DNA of 64,000 nucleotides from Mesostigma viride (GCA_009746045.1 RPFO01000366.1:312001-376000); one strand, 5' to 3'. Shown: positions 27,850 to 41,160, counted from the first letter of the stretch. Translations and numbers: made by a program. Notes: generated by a model not told the origin, from the letters alone.

Positions 27850-30800
27850 GTAAACTGCCTATGCCCTACCTAATTTTGGCTGTCAAACTTCGGTTACTTC
27901 CGAAACGTACAAGCAGTGGTTCCAGAGAAGTAACCTCACCTATCGTAAACTGCCATAGCTTGCATATAAATATGGTAAATTTTACGTCACACCGTCGAGT
28001 ACTTACGCCACTCGTCAATGCGTCAAAAAAACGCAATGAAAACGTGCGACTACCCACAACAGAAGCAAGTTCGCACACAAGGCACCCCGACGTCGAAGCA
28101 GTACATGCATTGTACATGCCAATCGAAGTGGCCGCTCCAACCGTCGAACTTTCTAAGTAGAGCGACGTCAACACAGAACTCCAAGCAAAGTCCCGATTTA
28201 CCGAATACAGCACTTTCAGATTGCGATAGGGCAGCAGGTGTCGCATTATCTGATCTGATTTCGAAGCTGCGATAAAGCAGTTCTCATACCGAAAAAAGCG
28301 AGGTCAGAGGACATTATTTTGTCCTTGCGCCTAGACATCACGCCAGTAATCGAAAGCCGCGCACTGGGCAGGAAATCAGCCCGTTAGATGCAACAACGAT
28401 CGACATATATGTTGGGAGCATATCGGAGCTACATGCTAATTACCAAAACGATCCAATGCACTAACCAAGAGCGTATGACGACGAAAACTGGTTCACCGCG
28501 GTTGCCCGCAGGCTGGTCCCTCCCCTTCCTGCCCGGGAAAAGCATTTTTGTGCCAGAAACTTGACCAGGTCTAACGTTCCGGCGTTCGTGGCTGTCCGAT
28601 GGCCGTAGCCAGGTGGACTCCGGTTTGCGAGGAACGCCATTTAAAAAAGCGAAGCGCTTTTGGGAATGGTGAAGGTTTGCTGGATATCGCACGGAGATCC
28701 GACCCTTCGAACTCCAAGGTGTGCCTTGCGGTCCTCGTTTGCTTCTCCGTCCAAGATCTTCATTCAGGCGTAACTTGCGCGGGGGCGTGTGGCTTCAAAT
28801 CTAAATGCCGGGCCGATGCGGTAGGGTACAAGATTCTGTCAGACGTACGTACCAGACGCCCATGGAAATACGGCTCACGGCGTCCCGCCGCATGTTTCCG
28901 TACGGAGAACATGGCAAAAAGAACAGGCCTAGCGTGACTGTTCACTGTTGGATGCGTAGCTGTTCACGCAGGCTCACGCCGCGTTTTTGTGTCATGGTGA
29001 ATTGGTGACGAGGATCGTGGGGGAAGTAGGACGTGACGACGTGACCAAGCTTCGTCTAGAGGTTACTCCTGGGTCTTTATTGAGGTAGACGAGGTTGTTT
29101 GGCCAGCGCGCGTTTATGATTTGCACAGCGGCGAAGCATGTGAAATGTGGGAATGACTGCAAGGTGGAATCGAAATTGTAGAGCTCAAGGAAGGAATTGC
29201 GCTGGGAGCAATCAATGCGGGCGGAAAATGCAGCGAAAAAATTTCCAGAGCATAATTGCGTGAGGCGAACGTGGAAGCAGCCATTTTAACGTGCGCACAG
29301 TTCAGGGGTCACCCGTGTTGACAGCGGCATTACATGGCCAAGTGAGGCATTGCCGCCTGACAGTGAGGGTGTATGACTGTGGGATACGGCATGGATGGTA
29401 GGTCCCCTCGCGGCAAGGAAGCAGAAGCGCTCTATTTGAGGCACATTGGCCTGCTGTCGTATTGTCAGACCATCAGGAATGCAACCGATTTAATGTGGAT
29501 GTTTTGGTGCTCATCATGTCCATGCTTGTAATTTTTTTTTTGATGCTGTTCTCTGTGCTCGCGACTTGATTCGTTGAATCTGCACACTCAAATCTGGCTG
29601 CCTGGATCCACGCAAATGCCATACGAATTCGGCGTCGTCACGAACAGCGTTCGAGGCCCTTACTCTGCGGCTTGAGCCGCCACGGTAAGCTTGCAGGCAT
29701 GTAGGCGGCACCGTCCTATCTCAGAGTTGTAATTTCAGGCTTTGTTTGCCTGCATAATCAATTACCCGACACGGAATTCGCCTACGAGCATGTATCTGTA
29801 CTTCGGGGTTCCTCTGTAGCAGCGCAGATCCCTCCATCTTTTTTATCGGTGCACTTCTGGACACGCGGCTCAGCATTTAATTGTGCAAAGAAATTTAAGT
29901 TGCAAGGGAATATGTGTGGTGCAGGTCTGGGAGTTCTCTCTTATACAAAGGGGTGCTGGGATCGGATTTTGAAAGCAGCCATCTGTTCTATTTTGATGCC
30001 TGCAGGGGAAGATTCGGAATGTATCCCTTGGGAGAAAACTAGCAAATTATTAAATGCTAGTCTGTTGTCGACAAAAATGAAACTAGCCCGCAATCAAATA
30101 ATAGTATAGTGTACAAAACAAACAGTATTTGATTACACATCGAATTCTGTTTCATGCACCTTCCAGAGCAGATGTACTTGTTTCTTTGCCAGTTACACCC
30201 TTTGGGGGTACCTTGCTGTGCGCTTCCTCTCCTATGCCAGCATCTTTGTTGTTTTAGCCATTTTTCGCGGGCTTTTGCTGCATATTTTGAAGACAGTGTG
30301 TGCATGTTTGGCATGTACATCGGCCATGCCATGTCATGGCACAAATGGGATGGCCCGACATGCTATCTACGTGTGTTGGAGGACAGTGGACCATTCACGT
30401 TATTGCATACTGAAGCACTATCCCAGCAAACATTGAAAGTCGTCCTCTTTGTTGATCAGCTGTGCATGTTATTTACAAGGAAGTTTGTCATGGGCTGGCA
30501 TTGTACGAGTGTCCTCCTGAATGGCGTTGTGGATACTGTGCCAGACGCCAGAGAAAATTTAACATGGATATTATCGGATCGCTGATGTTGCGATTACTTA
30601 TCCACCCACAGCGTCCAATACATTGCAGGTTAGATGTAGCATGCAATAAAGATCAGGTTAACTGCTTCTTTCTACAAGTCCGAAAACGGATGTGGTTGAC
30701 AAGATTGCTGGGCTTGTCTGCGACTAAACAGTGCGAAGGTCCACCTTTTTTTGTAAGGGTATCCATTTGGCTTTCCAGTAAAAGATAATTAAAATTATAA

Positions 30801-31412
30801 GCATGACACTGCATCACGTGGGCACCAATAAAGGAACCTTCAACCCCTGTACACAACGAGAAGGAGGGAGGCTGTCGTAGCTTTCCTCATTGCCTCAAAT
30901 GGGCAGGCCACGGAGGACTCTTTCTGCATCATGGTGCAGGCCCAACTGTGGGTATGATACAGCAAGTAGGCTGTATGGCACAAAGTGGATGCTGCGTCGT
31001 CGCCTCATAGGCGGGTTTGGGAGAATATGAAGGTCTCTCCCAGGGCCTGAGGATTATTCCAGTACTCCTAGTCGTAGGTCATTATTTATCCGTGTTCTCT
31101 GCTGGCAAATTTACACTTCTATCTAACATCGTCTCCATTTTTATTGCATGTTCTTTCCTTTATCCCTCTCCACCTACCTTCAGCGTGCTTCTGGTCCCCC
31201 TCTCCTTCCTAACCATGTGCATCTCATAGTTTATCATGTTCCAGTGTGACCTTGGTGTGACCTTAGTGTGACCCCGTGTGTCATCCTGTTTCCAGCGAGA
31301 CCTTTGCTGAGGTCGTGAAGCCCGTTTCTTTCTTTTTGACCCCTTTCTGTCCAATCTCTCTGGCGTCCTTTCCTGCATGCGTTTCTTGGCCCGTTCTCTT
31401 CTTGCCCTGCAG
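27850..31412. other. 3.5 kb without a supported gene
   Basis: Open frames here (for example 28599-28937 and 30154-30585) show no domain, repeats or splice context that I recognise. Missing 5' exon(s) of the ACR gene must lie somewhere upstream of 31413, but I could not pick them out by eye. Confidence 0.4.
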
Positions 31413-34400
31413 CGTTGTCGTCGACAACCCCACCAGCGAGACATATACGCTGATAAAGGTATGGCAGCATAACACAAAGGAATGAAGGTGCAAATAAAGT
31501 AGTGTCTGGTAGTTTTTCTTCCTTCATCCCATGGGCCTCCTTTCCCCCCCGCCCCCCCCCCTCGGGTCATCAGGTTGACGTGTGACACGCAACCGACAGA
31601 CAGGCATGGACGGGATGCGATGGCACGTATCGTACACGGCATTCTTTTTGTTACATTACAATTTTTTTCGTATGTCACCTGGGAAGCTGGATACATCCTT
31701 GCCATGACTTGATTTTCGTCGTTGGGTGGAATGTGCTCGACACTGACGGTTCTATGCCGTTCAGTGTTGGAGTTTCAGCCTGCGCATCGCGTGGCCCAGG
31801 CTGCATCCACTTCGTCACAAACAAGCTATGCTGCTTTCTGCATAGCTCTCTTCAGCGATAGAGTAGGAAATGCAGCGGAGTATGGGGATGCTGTGGGGAG
31901 TCGTTACCAAGGGAACACTTATCCCAGCGAGTCGCTCCCTGCCGTCTGCCCCATTAATGTCCCCCAAACGAACACAGGATGTAGAAAACCAGTTCATGGG
32001 CCCCAACCTTGAGTCGATTGCGGGGTTGGCCAGTCGCGGGGTTGACAGGCCGGTGGATAGGCCGGTAGTTACTGGTGTCCTCTCTGTAAAGATGGACTAG
32101 AAATATTTTTTTCCGCCTGCCGCTGCCACATCAACCCCCCGCCCCCTGCGGGCCCTGCCCCGCCTGCAGGTCGACAGCGTGAACCGGAGAGGGTCCCTGC
32201 TGGAAGTTGTGCAGACGCTGTGCGACCTGCAGCTCGACATCAAGAAGGCGTTCATTTCTTCGGATGGCGGGTGGTTTGTGGATGGTGAGTGGGGGATGGC
32301 TTGTGATTGGTCCATTTGGGTTGCTTTGTGGATGGTGTTGGCAACGGCTCAGGACATGTCTTCGCTGCATGGTCGGGCTTTGCCCTTGTGGTTTCATTTG
32401 TCAGCGTGCCAAGTTTTCAGCCAACTTTTTAGCCAATGTTTTTCTGTCCTACCTGAGCGTTTGACTTCTCCCAAGAATTGGCGAGATTTGTGGGTCATGG
32501 ACTTCCTCGTGATGTAAGCGGAAGCTCTGACCTAAGGAATGGAGTGCCACAGGGACAGGGAAGAAAAGGGGTGGGCATGTCGGAGTCGCTCACTATCTTC
32601 CCTTTGTAACACCCTGCTTCTTCATCGGCTGCGCTCCCTTTGGTGCTTGGCCGCGCAGTGTTCCACGTCACGGATGAGGCTGGGAGGAAAATCGTGGAAG
32701 CGGACTTGTGCCAGCGTATTCAACAGGCAAGTTGTGGCCCCGCTGATGTCTAACGGTTGATGATTAGCCCTTATTAACCCTCGTACGCCCAACACGGACT
32801 CGTCTTAGCCCCTACTGTCAACGCTATACCCACCGCCCGCCCGCCCGCCCGCCCGCCTGCCCAACCGCCCGCCCGCCCGCCTGCCCGCCCGCCTGCCCGC
32901 CGTGCGTCTCATAATAATACGGCACGTCATGGCACGTCATGGCAGTAGGCGTGCATGACCAAATCTCCAATTTATTAATCTCATATCTGTGTGTTTAAAG
33001 TCTCAATGGCTTAGCGAAGTGTTGTGATAGTGTTCAGTCAGCCTTTTGCGTTTGACCATGTTTTGCATGAATAGGAGCCTGGTCGTTTTTCAGGGTTTCT
33101 TTTTTTGTGTGCTCGTGTTCCATGCCAGAACCCGCCCAGATTCTTTGTTCCTGAACTGATTTGAGCTGTTCACTACCCGGTGCCCTGTACTTGCGCCCTG
33201 TACGTGTGCAACCTGCAATCTGCAACCTGCAACCTGCAACCTGCAACCTGCAACCTGCAACCTGCAACCTGCAACCTGCAACCTGCAACCTGCAACCTGC
33301 AACCTGCAACCTGCAACCTGCAACCTGCAACCTGCAACCTGCAACCTGCAACCTGCAACCTGCAACCTGCAACCTGCAACCTGCAACCTGCAACCTGCAA
33401 CCTGCAACCTGCAACCTGCAACCTGCAACCTGCAACCTGCAACCTGCAACCTGCAACCTGCAACCTGCAACCTGCAACCTGCAACCTGCAACCTGCAACC
33501 TGCAACCTGCAACCTGCAACCTGCAACCTGCAACCTGCAACCTGCAACCTGCAACCTGCAACCTGCAACCTGCAACCTGCAACCTGCAACCTGCAACCTG
33601 CATTCCCCTCTTCTTCCCCGCCCCCCGGATCCCTCACCCCTCGGATCCGCCCGCTGCACCCTACGCCTCGCCCTCTGCTGCAAATCGCGCACCACACACC
33701 TGGGCAATGCACAATCCACAATGCACACTGGCGCACTGGCGCGCGGCACCTATGCACATCTGCGAACCTGCACACATGCACGCATGCACATCTGCACGCG
33801 GCACGCGGCACACTTGCACCCACCGTGTTGCGTGCGGCAGAAACTGGAGGAGGTGTCCAGCAACTTTGCGGGCGTCGTGCTCAACAGCACGCACCCGATC
33901 ATGCTGCGGCCGATGACCAACCCGGAGGAGGTGCAGGAGGTGTCCATGCTCGAGATTTACGGCCACCGGCTGCACTTTTTGCTGCCACAGGTGACCAGAG
34001 GGCCCCGTTGCGCATGTGTGCTGGCTTCTTGCACCTACAAAAACGTACAAAGGAGGAAGTGTTTGGCGCTTTGCGGTAATCCAGACCGCTTTTCGGTGTT
34101 CTTGCGGGGAGAGGCGGCATTTTATTATTTTGTGATGGGCGTCCACGCTAACCTGGATGTTTTCCTTTTCCCCGTTTCCTTGTCGAGCCCGTTTACTGGA
34201 ATCCCAAACCCCTCACCATACACCTTACCTCTTGTACCCTGAAACCCAGTCGATCTGAGTGTTTGCTCTGACCCTAAACGCTTAGCCTGCTCACTATGAA
34301 CCACAGCCATTCACGCCAAAACCTGTGAGCTCCAGCTTAGTCCCCCAACACAACCACCCCACAGAGTAGCGGTAGATTGTGCCCAAGGCCCCTACGTGCT

Positions 34401-37400
34401 GTTCCTGCTGTTGCTGTGGTGGCTTGTTTCATGCCATAGTCGCCAGCAGACAATGGCCTCTTGCTCTCCTCATTGACCTCACCTGCACCTGCCACCCGCC
34501 CTTCCCCGCTTCCCCACACCCCAAAGCCCACATCCCCCACTCCTCTTCCCCTCGACAGGGATCAAGTCTGCCTTTTCTTTGAAAAAGAATATTTCACCCC
34601 CACATTCCTTGTCCCCCCCCCTGCCCACCACCACATACCTTCCCACAGACCCCTTACCTCTCACGCAGTGTTTCTGCCAAGGGGTAGGGGGGTTCCGGTA
34701 AGTTTTGGTAGGGGGTCCGGCTGAGGCTGCGAAGCAGCCAAGGCCGGGGGGGGGGGGGGTGAGCCCTTCCCAGGATGCCAGCGTTTTTTTTTTTTTGAAG
34801 AGTGAAAACTCAATAGGATACCTTACGAGGTTCTATAATTTATACTTAACTCCAAAGGCTAATCACAAATCTTGTTCTAGTGGGCTTTCAGCTTCACAAG
34901 AGTCAGGAATGGTGAAACATGCTAATGGGAAGTTTGCATTACAGAGCAGGCTAGTCCACCCATGGTTGGGTGCTATGCTATGAACAGAGTGCTAGATCTA
35001 ACTCAAAAAGTCTAGCTCACCTTGGCTCACCCCTGCATGGTGTGGTCTTCTAAGTCATTAGGATCTTCAAAGCTGAAAAATGGAAAGGTTAGAGACATTT
35101 TAAAAACAAGAATACAAGGTTAGCTTCATCACTATGGCTTATGCTGTCAATCGATTCCGAGTTGTACCACCCGGGCCCAGAAGTCATCGCCATTATTTTC
35201 GCCATTATTTTCAGGCAGTGCTTGCACTGAGCCACCTGCATCGCTCTCCTCACAGCCGCCATCATCCGTTACCAGTGTCGTCCTCCTCAAATATCTGCCT
35301 GTGCCTGTTCTGGGATGACGTGTGAAGTTGCGCCCAAAGCCCGCCCACCGTTCGCAGTGCCGGCCAACGATAAAGCATCATCACCTTGAGTGCTTGTGTG
35401 AAATGTCATTAGGTATCTGAACCCGACGCCCTGCAACAAGGTTGCATGTTTTGTTTCTGTCGCGTTTCACTTCCTTGGTGCAATATTAGATAGCAAACAA
35501 ACAAGCAAAACAATGTAAGCTGGCTCGACAGTAACACAAAGTTTTTCGCTTACGACTGTAACACATCGAGGTTGCGGTTCAGTGGCTGCGTTCTGCAGCC
35601 AGAACTAATTAAAAGTGTAGCACTATCATCCCTTCCATGCTCATTCCGCTGGGCCCATTGCGCACGCACGACGGGGCGCTTGCTGGCAAGTCCACGCGGG
35701 CGCTGCAGCTGGTCTTTGGTTGAGTTGAGTTGAGTTTATTCCCGCGCCGGTGTCCGACAGGGTTATTAATAGTGGAGCCACAGACTGGTCATTGGGCGGT
35801 ACTTTCATTTTTGGTGATATGTATGGAACCCCAAGTTACGCACAGTGTCTTGGATTTTTGCCCGTCCCGACCGACGCTAGTAGCATGGGCACCCGATCGG
35901 CCCCACAGTAGACCAAAGTCAGCCCAAGGTCGTGCTAGACGTGCTCAGTGCCCAACGTGCATACAGGTCGATTGTTTTTGTGGCACGATCGCCTGACCTT
36001 GACAATAGAGCCATCTTCCATGATTACTTTCATGATACATCTTGCATCTGAGGAGCAGGCACCTTTTACATTGATCAGTAAGGAATGCAGCAGATAACAC
36101 CGTGTTGTTGCGAGATAAAATGCCGCGCCGTCTTGGAATTTGTAGGACAAAGAAGCGGGGTTGTGCTCGGGGAAATGGTCAGCATTTTCATTCGGTATAA
36201 GGTTTTTTCATCAACAGGAATGTGCAAGTCTATTTAAATGCTGAGGATATAGAGGTAAATATGTGCGTGCCGAGCCTGTGTGACTGGGAAACTGGCAGAA
36301 TCCCGCCCGGTACCTAAAGCTTTCCGGAGGGCCGCGGGGGGCTGGGGCCCAGAATATAGCATACTGGTCGGCCGGGGGGGGTTACCGGTCGAAATTTACC
36401 ATACCGGTCGGCCGGGGGGGGCTTACCGGTCGGCCGGGGAGGGCATCGGTCATTACGAAAGAATACCGGAACCGGTACCTTAGCAGAAACATTGATGTAG
36501 CCAGAGTCTCACGCAATGACATGTCACCCCATCTCTCCACCCTACGTAAGATAAAAACTGTGTCCCTCACCCCTTTCTTACTCACCCCATGCCCGTCCTT
36601 CCCCCCGCCCCCCCAATTGTTTTCTTATGCCCCCCATTATAATATATTACTTTACTACCTATAATTGTATTTCCTGCCAACCCAAATTATTACATTTCCT
36701 CATCCCCCCAGGTGAGCAGCGTGCTGAGCCGCGAGCGCTGCAGCATCTCGTCCGCGTCCGTGTGGACCCACCGCCTGCGCATGGCCGCCATCCTCTACTT
36801 CACTGAGCTGCCCTATGGTGGGCCTATCCGCGACGAGGGCCGGCTGACCTCCATCCGCGAGCAGGTCGCGGCCATCATGCAGCAGTCGAGCGACGGTGCC
36901 GAGGGCGTGGCCCGCACCAAGCGCGTGATCGCGCCTACGCACCAGGAGCGGCGCCTGCACCAGCTCATGATGGACCGGGGGCATACGGTAGAAGAAGGGA
37001 TGGCCGTGACGCGGTGGGGGCAGGAGTCGGCCGCCCCCGCAGGGGGGACCCCCAACGGGACCGTTATCGGCGGACTGCCGGGCTATAGCCTCGGGAACAG
37101 CAACGCGAGCTCGACCGCGGGGTCCGAGTCGGGAAGCCCCCGGTCGTTAGGCGCAAACTCCCTGGGCGCTGCAGGGAACTCGCACGGTGCGGGGGGTAGT
37201 AATTACAACACGCCAGACCGGCCCCCGCGGCCCACTGTCGGGGCCGCCCCGCCAGACGAGTCCGCCCACGCGAATGGCGGCGGCCATCAAGGTGGCGCAA
37301 ATGGGGCCATGGGGGGTGGGTCGGCGGCTGGCGGGGGAGGGGGCGGGGGCGGCGCCAACAGCATTGTGCTCCCCCCCCGGCAGACGCTGGTCGAGATCCG

Positions 37401-38547
37401 CGACTGCACCAGCCTGGGCTACACGCTGCTGCGCATCCAGTCCAAGGACCGGCTCAAGCTGCTGTTTGACACGGTGTGCACGCTCACCGACATGAAGTAC
37501 GACGTGTTCCACGCGACGATCGAGTGCATCAACGGGATGGCCATCCAGGTGCGCACGGGTTGTTTGGCATGAACCATAGATAAGCCTGACCAGGCTCTTG
37601 GTTGACCATCGAGTGCATCAGTGGGATGGCCATCCAGGTGTGTGGGTGCAAGTCCACGTGCCTGGATTGACCCATTCATGCCACGCGCGGTGGCACCATG
37701 TTTGGCTTCCCCTCACCCCCCCTCCCCCTTCCCCACCTGTCACACAGGAGTTCTACGTGCGCAAGTCCACGGGCGGCATGCTGGACTCGGCGCTCGAGCG
37801 CAATTTTTTGACCGAGTCGCTCGAAGCCGCCATCGAACGGCGCATCCCACAGGTAGGCCTATGAAGTACTTGATTCAGCCACTAGTAGGGCTCAACGATC
37901 CCTTTTCTGGTGTAGGCATGGCATGTTTCCTACGGCATATCTTGCGCCTAGTTGTTTCTTAGGAGGAAGGAATCCTTACGCAAAAATGCCACAACCACCA
38001 CGCAAATCCCTCCTTTCAAATCCCCCCGAACACAAATTCCCACCCGCCCCCCGTCGGGGCACACAGTCACAGGAACTCGATCCCTTGGGTTGGTCCTCTC
38101 TCATCTTCCCCCGCTTATGGCGATGCGTGCCCCCTTTTTCATTCAGTAGCTCCTTTTCCAATCGCCACCCTTCCACCCCACCCCCCCCCCCCCCCCCAGG
38201 GCGTGCGCCTCGAGATCCTGTCGGCCGACCGGCCCTCCCTCCTGTCCGACATCACCAAGGTGCTCTACGACGCGGGCCTCGTGATCAGCTGCGCCGAGGT
38301 CAAGACGTTCCGCACGCGCGTAGTGGACGTATTCTGGCTTGTCGACAAGGACGGGAAGGCCCTCGAGAAGGCGCGCATGGACAAGATCAAGCACCTCATC
38401 CTCGCGTCCTCAGTCCAGGTGTGCTCGATCGACTACGGGCGGTCCAAGGATGTGGGGGGGAAGGGTCCCGTCGACGCGATCGCGGCGGCCATCCCGCGCG
38501 GCAAGTCTGAGCAGCTGCTGTGGCACTTGGGGCTTGGGAAGCCCTAG
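31413..38547 (+). CDS. ACR: ACR-type ACT-domain repeat protein (5' end missing)
   Basis: Exons: 31413-31458, 32170-32284, 32659-32726, 33841-33990, 36712-37548, 37748-37852, 38200-38547 (TAG). All phases agree and give about 555 residues. Read-through: VVVDNPTSETYTLI / KVDSVNRRGSLLEVVQTL...SSDGGWFVD / VFHVTDEAGRKIVEADL, the first ACT domain; then GHRLHFLLPQ / VSSVLSRERCSISSASVWTH, the second; a RRLHQLMMDRGH tail and a Gly/Ser/Ala-rich linker of about 125 residues; TSLGYTLLRIQSKDRLKLLF, the third; GVRLEILSADRPSLLSDITK, the fourth. Four ACT domains without a catalytic domain is the layout of plant ACR proteins, thought to sense amino acids or nitrogen status through ACT ligand binding; ACR11 of Arabidopsis is linked to glutamine synthetase. 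The second domain lacks the usual GTDRPGLLSE, reading GHRLHFLLPQ. At least one upstream exon with the start codon is not visible. Confidence 0.9.
32727..32732 (+). other. ACR: Non-canonical GC donor splice site (GC-AG intron 32727-33840)
   Basis: The exon ends CAACAG and the intron begins GCAAGT, which is otherwise a perfect donor consensus. GT does not occur where it would keep the conserved frame, so a GC-AG intron is the simplest reading. Confidence 0.75.
32830..32902. repeat. (CCGC)n-rich stretch in intron
   Basis: About 16 imperfect CCGC or CTGC tetranucleotides. Confidence 0.85.
33208..33602. repeat. (CAACCTG)n heptamer array, ~56 copies, in ACR intron
   Basis: Almost perfect 7-bp repeats; only the second unit differs (CAATCTG). 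Because seven is not a multiple of three and no stop arises, all six frames stay open, which explains long LQVAGCR/QPATCNL frames here. The flanks (33700-33830) carry decaying TGCAC repeats. Confidence 0.97.
33991..36711 (+). other. ACR: 2.7-kb ACR intron with repeat fragments
   Basis: Holds G14 followed by T13 runs (about 34745-34796), a minus-strand fragment of the 39.9-42.5 kb repeat (35716-35780: TTATTCCCGCGCCGGTGTCC, GGGTTATTAATAGTGGA), and three ACCGGTCGGCCGGGG repeats at about 36362-36445. No exon is supported within it. Confidence 0.7.
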
Positions 38548-39614
38548 GGGGCCTGCCCCGGCCAGGCCGTAAGGAAGCCCTAAATGCCAGCCGTCACCCC
38601 ACACCCGCCATCTTTGTACATGGGGCCCTGCACGTGGTTGGCGCTCGGGCCCCACGGTTCCGACCAAGATCCTACCTATGCAGGCGGCTGCGAGACCTCA
38701 GATCAAGGTCTAGCAGATCATTGGATGCGAGACCAGCCGGGGGGGTACCGGGCAGATGCCAGCGCTATTATTTATTGTAGTTTACAAGCGTGTGCAAGGT
38801 TTTTGAATGTGTGCGGGGTATACTGTGGCCTTGTGCCGACCAGTGGGCTCTGCTGGCCAGGTCTGTCTTGCGCGGCCCTGGCTTTCAGGCATTGCAGCCT
38901 GCGGTTTGGCTAAGGTTCTGGGCGCATTGTGGGTTTCCTGGCCCATGCCATTTGTCACAAGGTCGCCATGGCATTTTTCGTTAGCTTGCGCCGTCGCTGT
39001 GTGAGCGGGGCGCTGACAAGATACCCAGCCAGGGTGTGCCGTGTGTATGTGCCCTTCTGTGGACTAGAGTATCGTTGACGGCGATGCCTTGTACAAATGG
39101 CCAAGGGCAAATGTCGCAGAGGGTCCATGCACGCTAAGCATAGGAAATCCCTTCTAGCTTGAGGTTGCTTCTGTACACGATCACCATCGTGGAGCAGTGT
39201 ATTTCAAGGGGACCGATGCGGCGTTTGTGGACATCAGCAGTGAAGTCGACCAGCCAACACGTCTTGCTGAGCCAGCTTTTTGGTAAGGAATAGGCTGGAT
39301 CGGGCTACAGGACCTCGGTTTGCATCGTGGGCTGGCTGGGATGTGTCCGGGTCTTCCATGGAGCGATCACCAGTCACATGCCCCACTTTCGATGAGACAA
39401 CCCCAATATGTACATACATGGCTACCTCCCATTATTAATGGGGCCTGCGTGCTCCGGGTGCTCCGTGCTGAAGGGGTCACACTCGCTACTTGATGCAATC
39501 TGCCTAATGGCTACCAAGTAGCGCGCCTTTTTTTGCGACATCACTACCACTTGCGTGTGGCAGCTGAAAGGGAAGGGAAATAGTGCGGTTTGTTTGTAGT
39601 TACTTCATTTAGTA
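38548..39614. other. Downstream of ACR; no gene seen
   Basis: Presumed 3' UTR and spacer. Short open frames have no recognisable feature. Confidence 0.5.
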
Positions 39615-39785
39615 TCAATGAGACAACCAGTGCGGGCCAGAAATCGGGAAATCTGGACTATGGCATCTCGAGCCTGCCATTGTCTTATCCACGTTTTCCA
39701 GTGGTTCAGGATGATGGATATGAATGTAGATGGAAATGTGTAGCCTTTTATTTTGAAATTATGGCTTGCAAATTTAAAAGCGACT
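39615..39785. repeat. Dispersed ~170-bp repeat (copy 1)
   Basis: Matches 51633-51800: both have GGCCAGAAATCGGGA, CTCGAGCCTGCC, GGTTCAGGATGATG or a close form, and GATGGAAATGTGTAG. A partial third copy lies near 54712-54745. No coding content. Confidence 0.75.
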
Positions 39786-40351
39786 AAATGACCTAGACTT
39801 AAAGTTTAAGTGTTGATGGTGGGGCCGGAAACATCTTGCGTGACCAGGGCATGTGTTTATAGCCGAACTGGCCGGGAGTGTCTAGCGGTGAGCACCATTG
39901 CTGCGAATGCTCTCCCACGATTTATGAGGAAACAAGTGTATCCCGTAGGGCTCCGCCCCTAATTAAAAGGTCGCTTTTCTGCAAGACGTGAGACGTCGGT
40001 CCTATCTAAATTTGACCCCTACTGGCCTAGGCTATTCCCACCCTTTGATCTGCCATAGATGACTTCCAAGTTCCGCTATCAAGTAACGTGCGTGTTTGCA
40101 ACTTGCCCGTTGAAACTCTACGGCGGAGCCAGTTTTCGGAAGAACCTCACATTTATGCTTGCAAATTCGTGACATGCAAAGTCGGTGGATGGATGGATGG
40201 ATTGACGGATTTTATCCCCTATTCCTATGTCTTTTCTCACGTGTACGGCCTTATAAGCTTCGCCAATTCTGGCGAACCTAACGGTTCTTCCAAAAATTGG
40301 CTCCGCCTGATCAATAGGTCGCATTCCCACATCGCCGGTCTTCGGATCCAC

Positions 40352-41160
40352 TACCGTAGTGGTCAAGATCACTTTGCGACAAACCTACTTTGCGACCCAA
40401 AAACAGGGTGAAATTTATAGTAAACTTGTGACCCAAAATGAAGGCAAAGTTTTAGGTTTGCGAGCCCATCGACTTGTTTATGGTCAGTGGCAGGTACCCA
40501 GCTTAATGATAGCATAGTACTCCGTGGCATGCCTTTGCGCATGACACGCAAGTACTTACTTACTTACAGCTTAATGAATGATATACCCAGCTTATCGATG
40601 AGTCATCAGTCACATATTAGTCTGATTAGTTATAATATAGGGCCGGGCATGGCCCTGAGTGGCCCGGTGCATCGTCCAATGCGGTGACAATGGACTGGAC
40701 CGGCCGACCGCCTGCATTCAGATGCCGCAATGATTGAGGGCGCTTGCCCGAAGTCTGACGGACTTGTGCTTGCCGCTTATCTATCGCTTCCTGCACCGCT
40801 GCAGTGTACTGAATCGGTCCCGGAGGTGCATTGGGACCTGCTGCCTTCGATGTTGTAAATCTTGACTGCCTGTAAAGCTTGACTGCCTGCTGGCCTGCCG
40901 GCCTCCCCGCTCTTCTGCCATCGTGCAAAGACAACGCGCGCCTGGCTGCACAAGCCTTTGGCTTTCGCATGACAAGTGACAAAAGGCGCGAAAGTTTTGG
41001 CGCGATGCGTTCGTTCTACCTGTCTGCGTGCGGCACGGCGCAGGCGCGACGCGGTAACATTTGAACTTTGCGACCCAAAATGAAGCCCACATGTGAAAAG
41101 TAGTTTGCGAGGTCGATTCGCAAAGTAGTTTGTCGCAAAGTGATCTTGACCACTACGGTA
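40352..41160. mobile_element. 805-bp inverted-repeat DNA transposon with TA target duplication
   Basis: Element 40354-41158 begins CCGTAGTGGTCAAGATCACT and ends with the exact reverse complement; the inverted repeat extends about 45 bp (TTTGCGACAAAC...). It is flanked by TA (40352-40353 and 41159-41160). The duplicate unit at about 41828-41850 reads GGATCCACTATTAATAACCC, i.e. the site without the element. Interior sequence has no transposase, so it is a non-autonomous, Tc1/mariner-like or other TA-targeting MITE. Confidence 0.85.

Noticed and set aside
30154-30585. 143-codon open frame rich in Cys and His
   Set aside because: No regular metal-binding spacing, no splice or start context and no recognised family.
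33208-33602. Interstitial telomere repeat
   Set aside because: The period is seven, but CAGGTTG does not match TTTAGGG or known algal variants such as TTTTAGGG.
33034-34079. Long LQVAGCR and QPATCNL repeat proteins
   Set aside because: A stop-free heptamer opens all six frames, and the array lies inside an ACR intron.
37064-37512. Minus-strand frames opposite the ACR linker
   Set aside because: Shadow of the Gly/Ser/Ala-rich linker exon.
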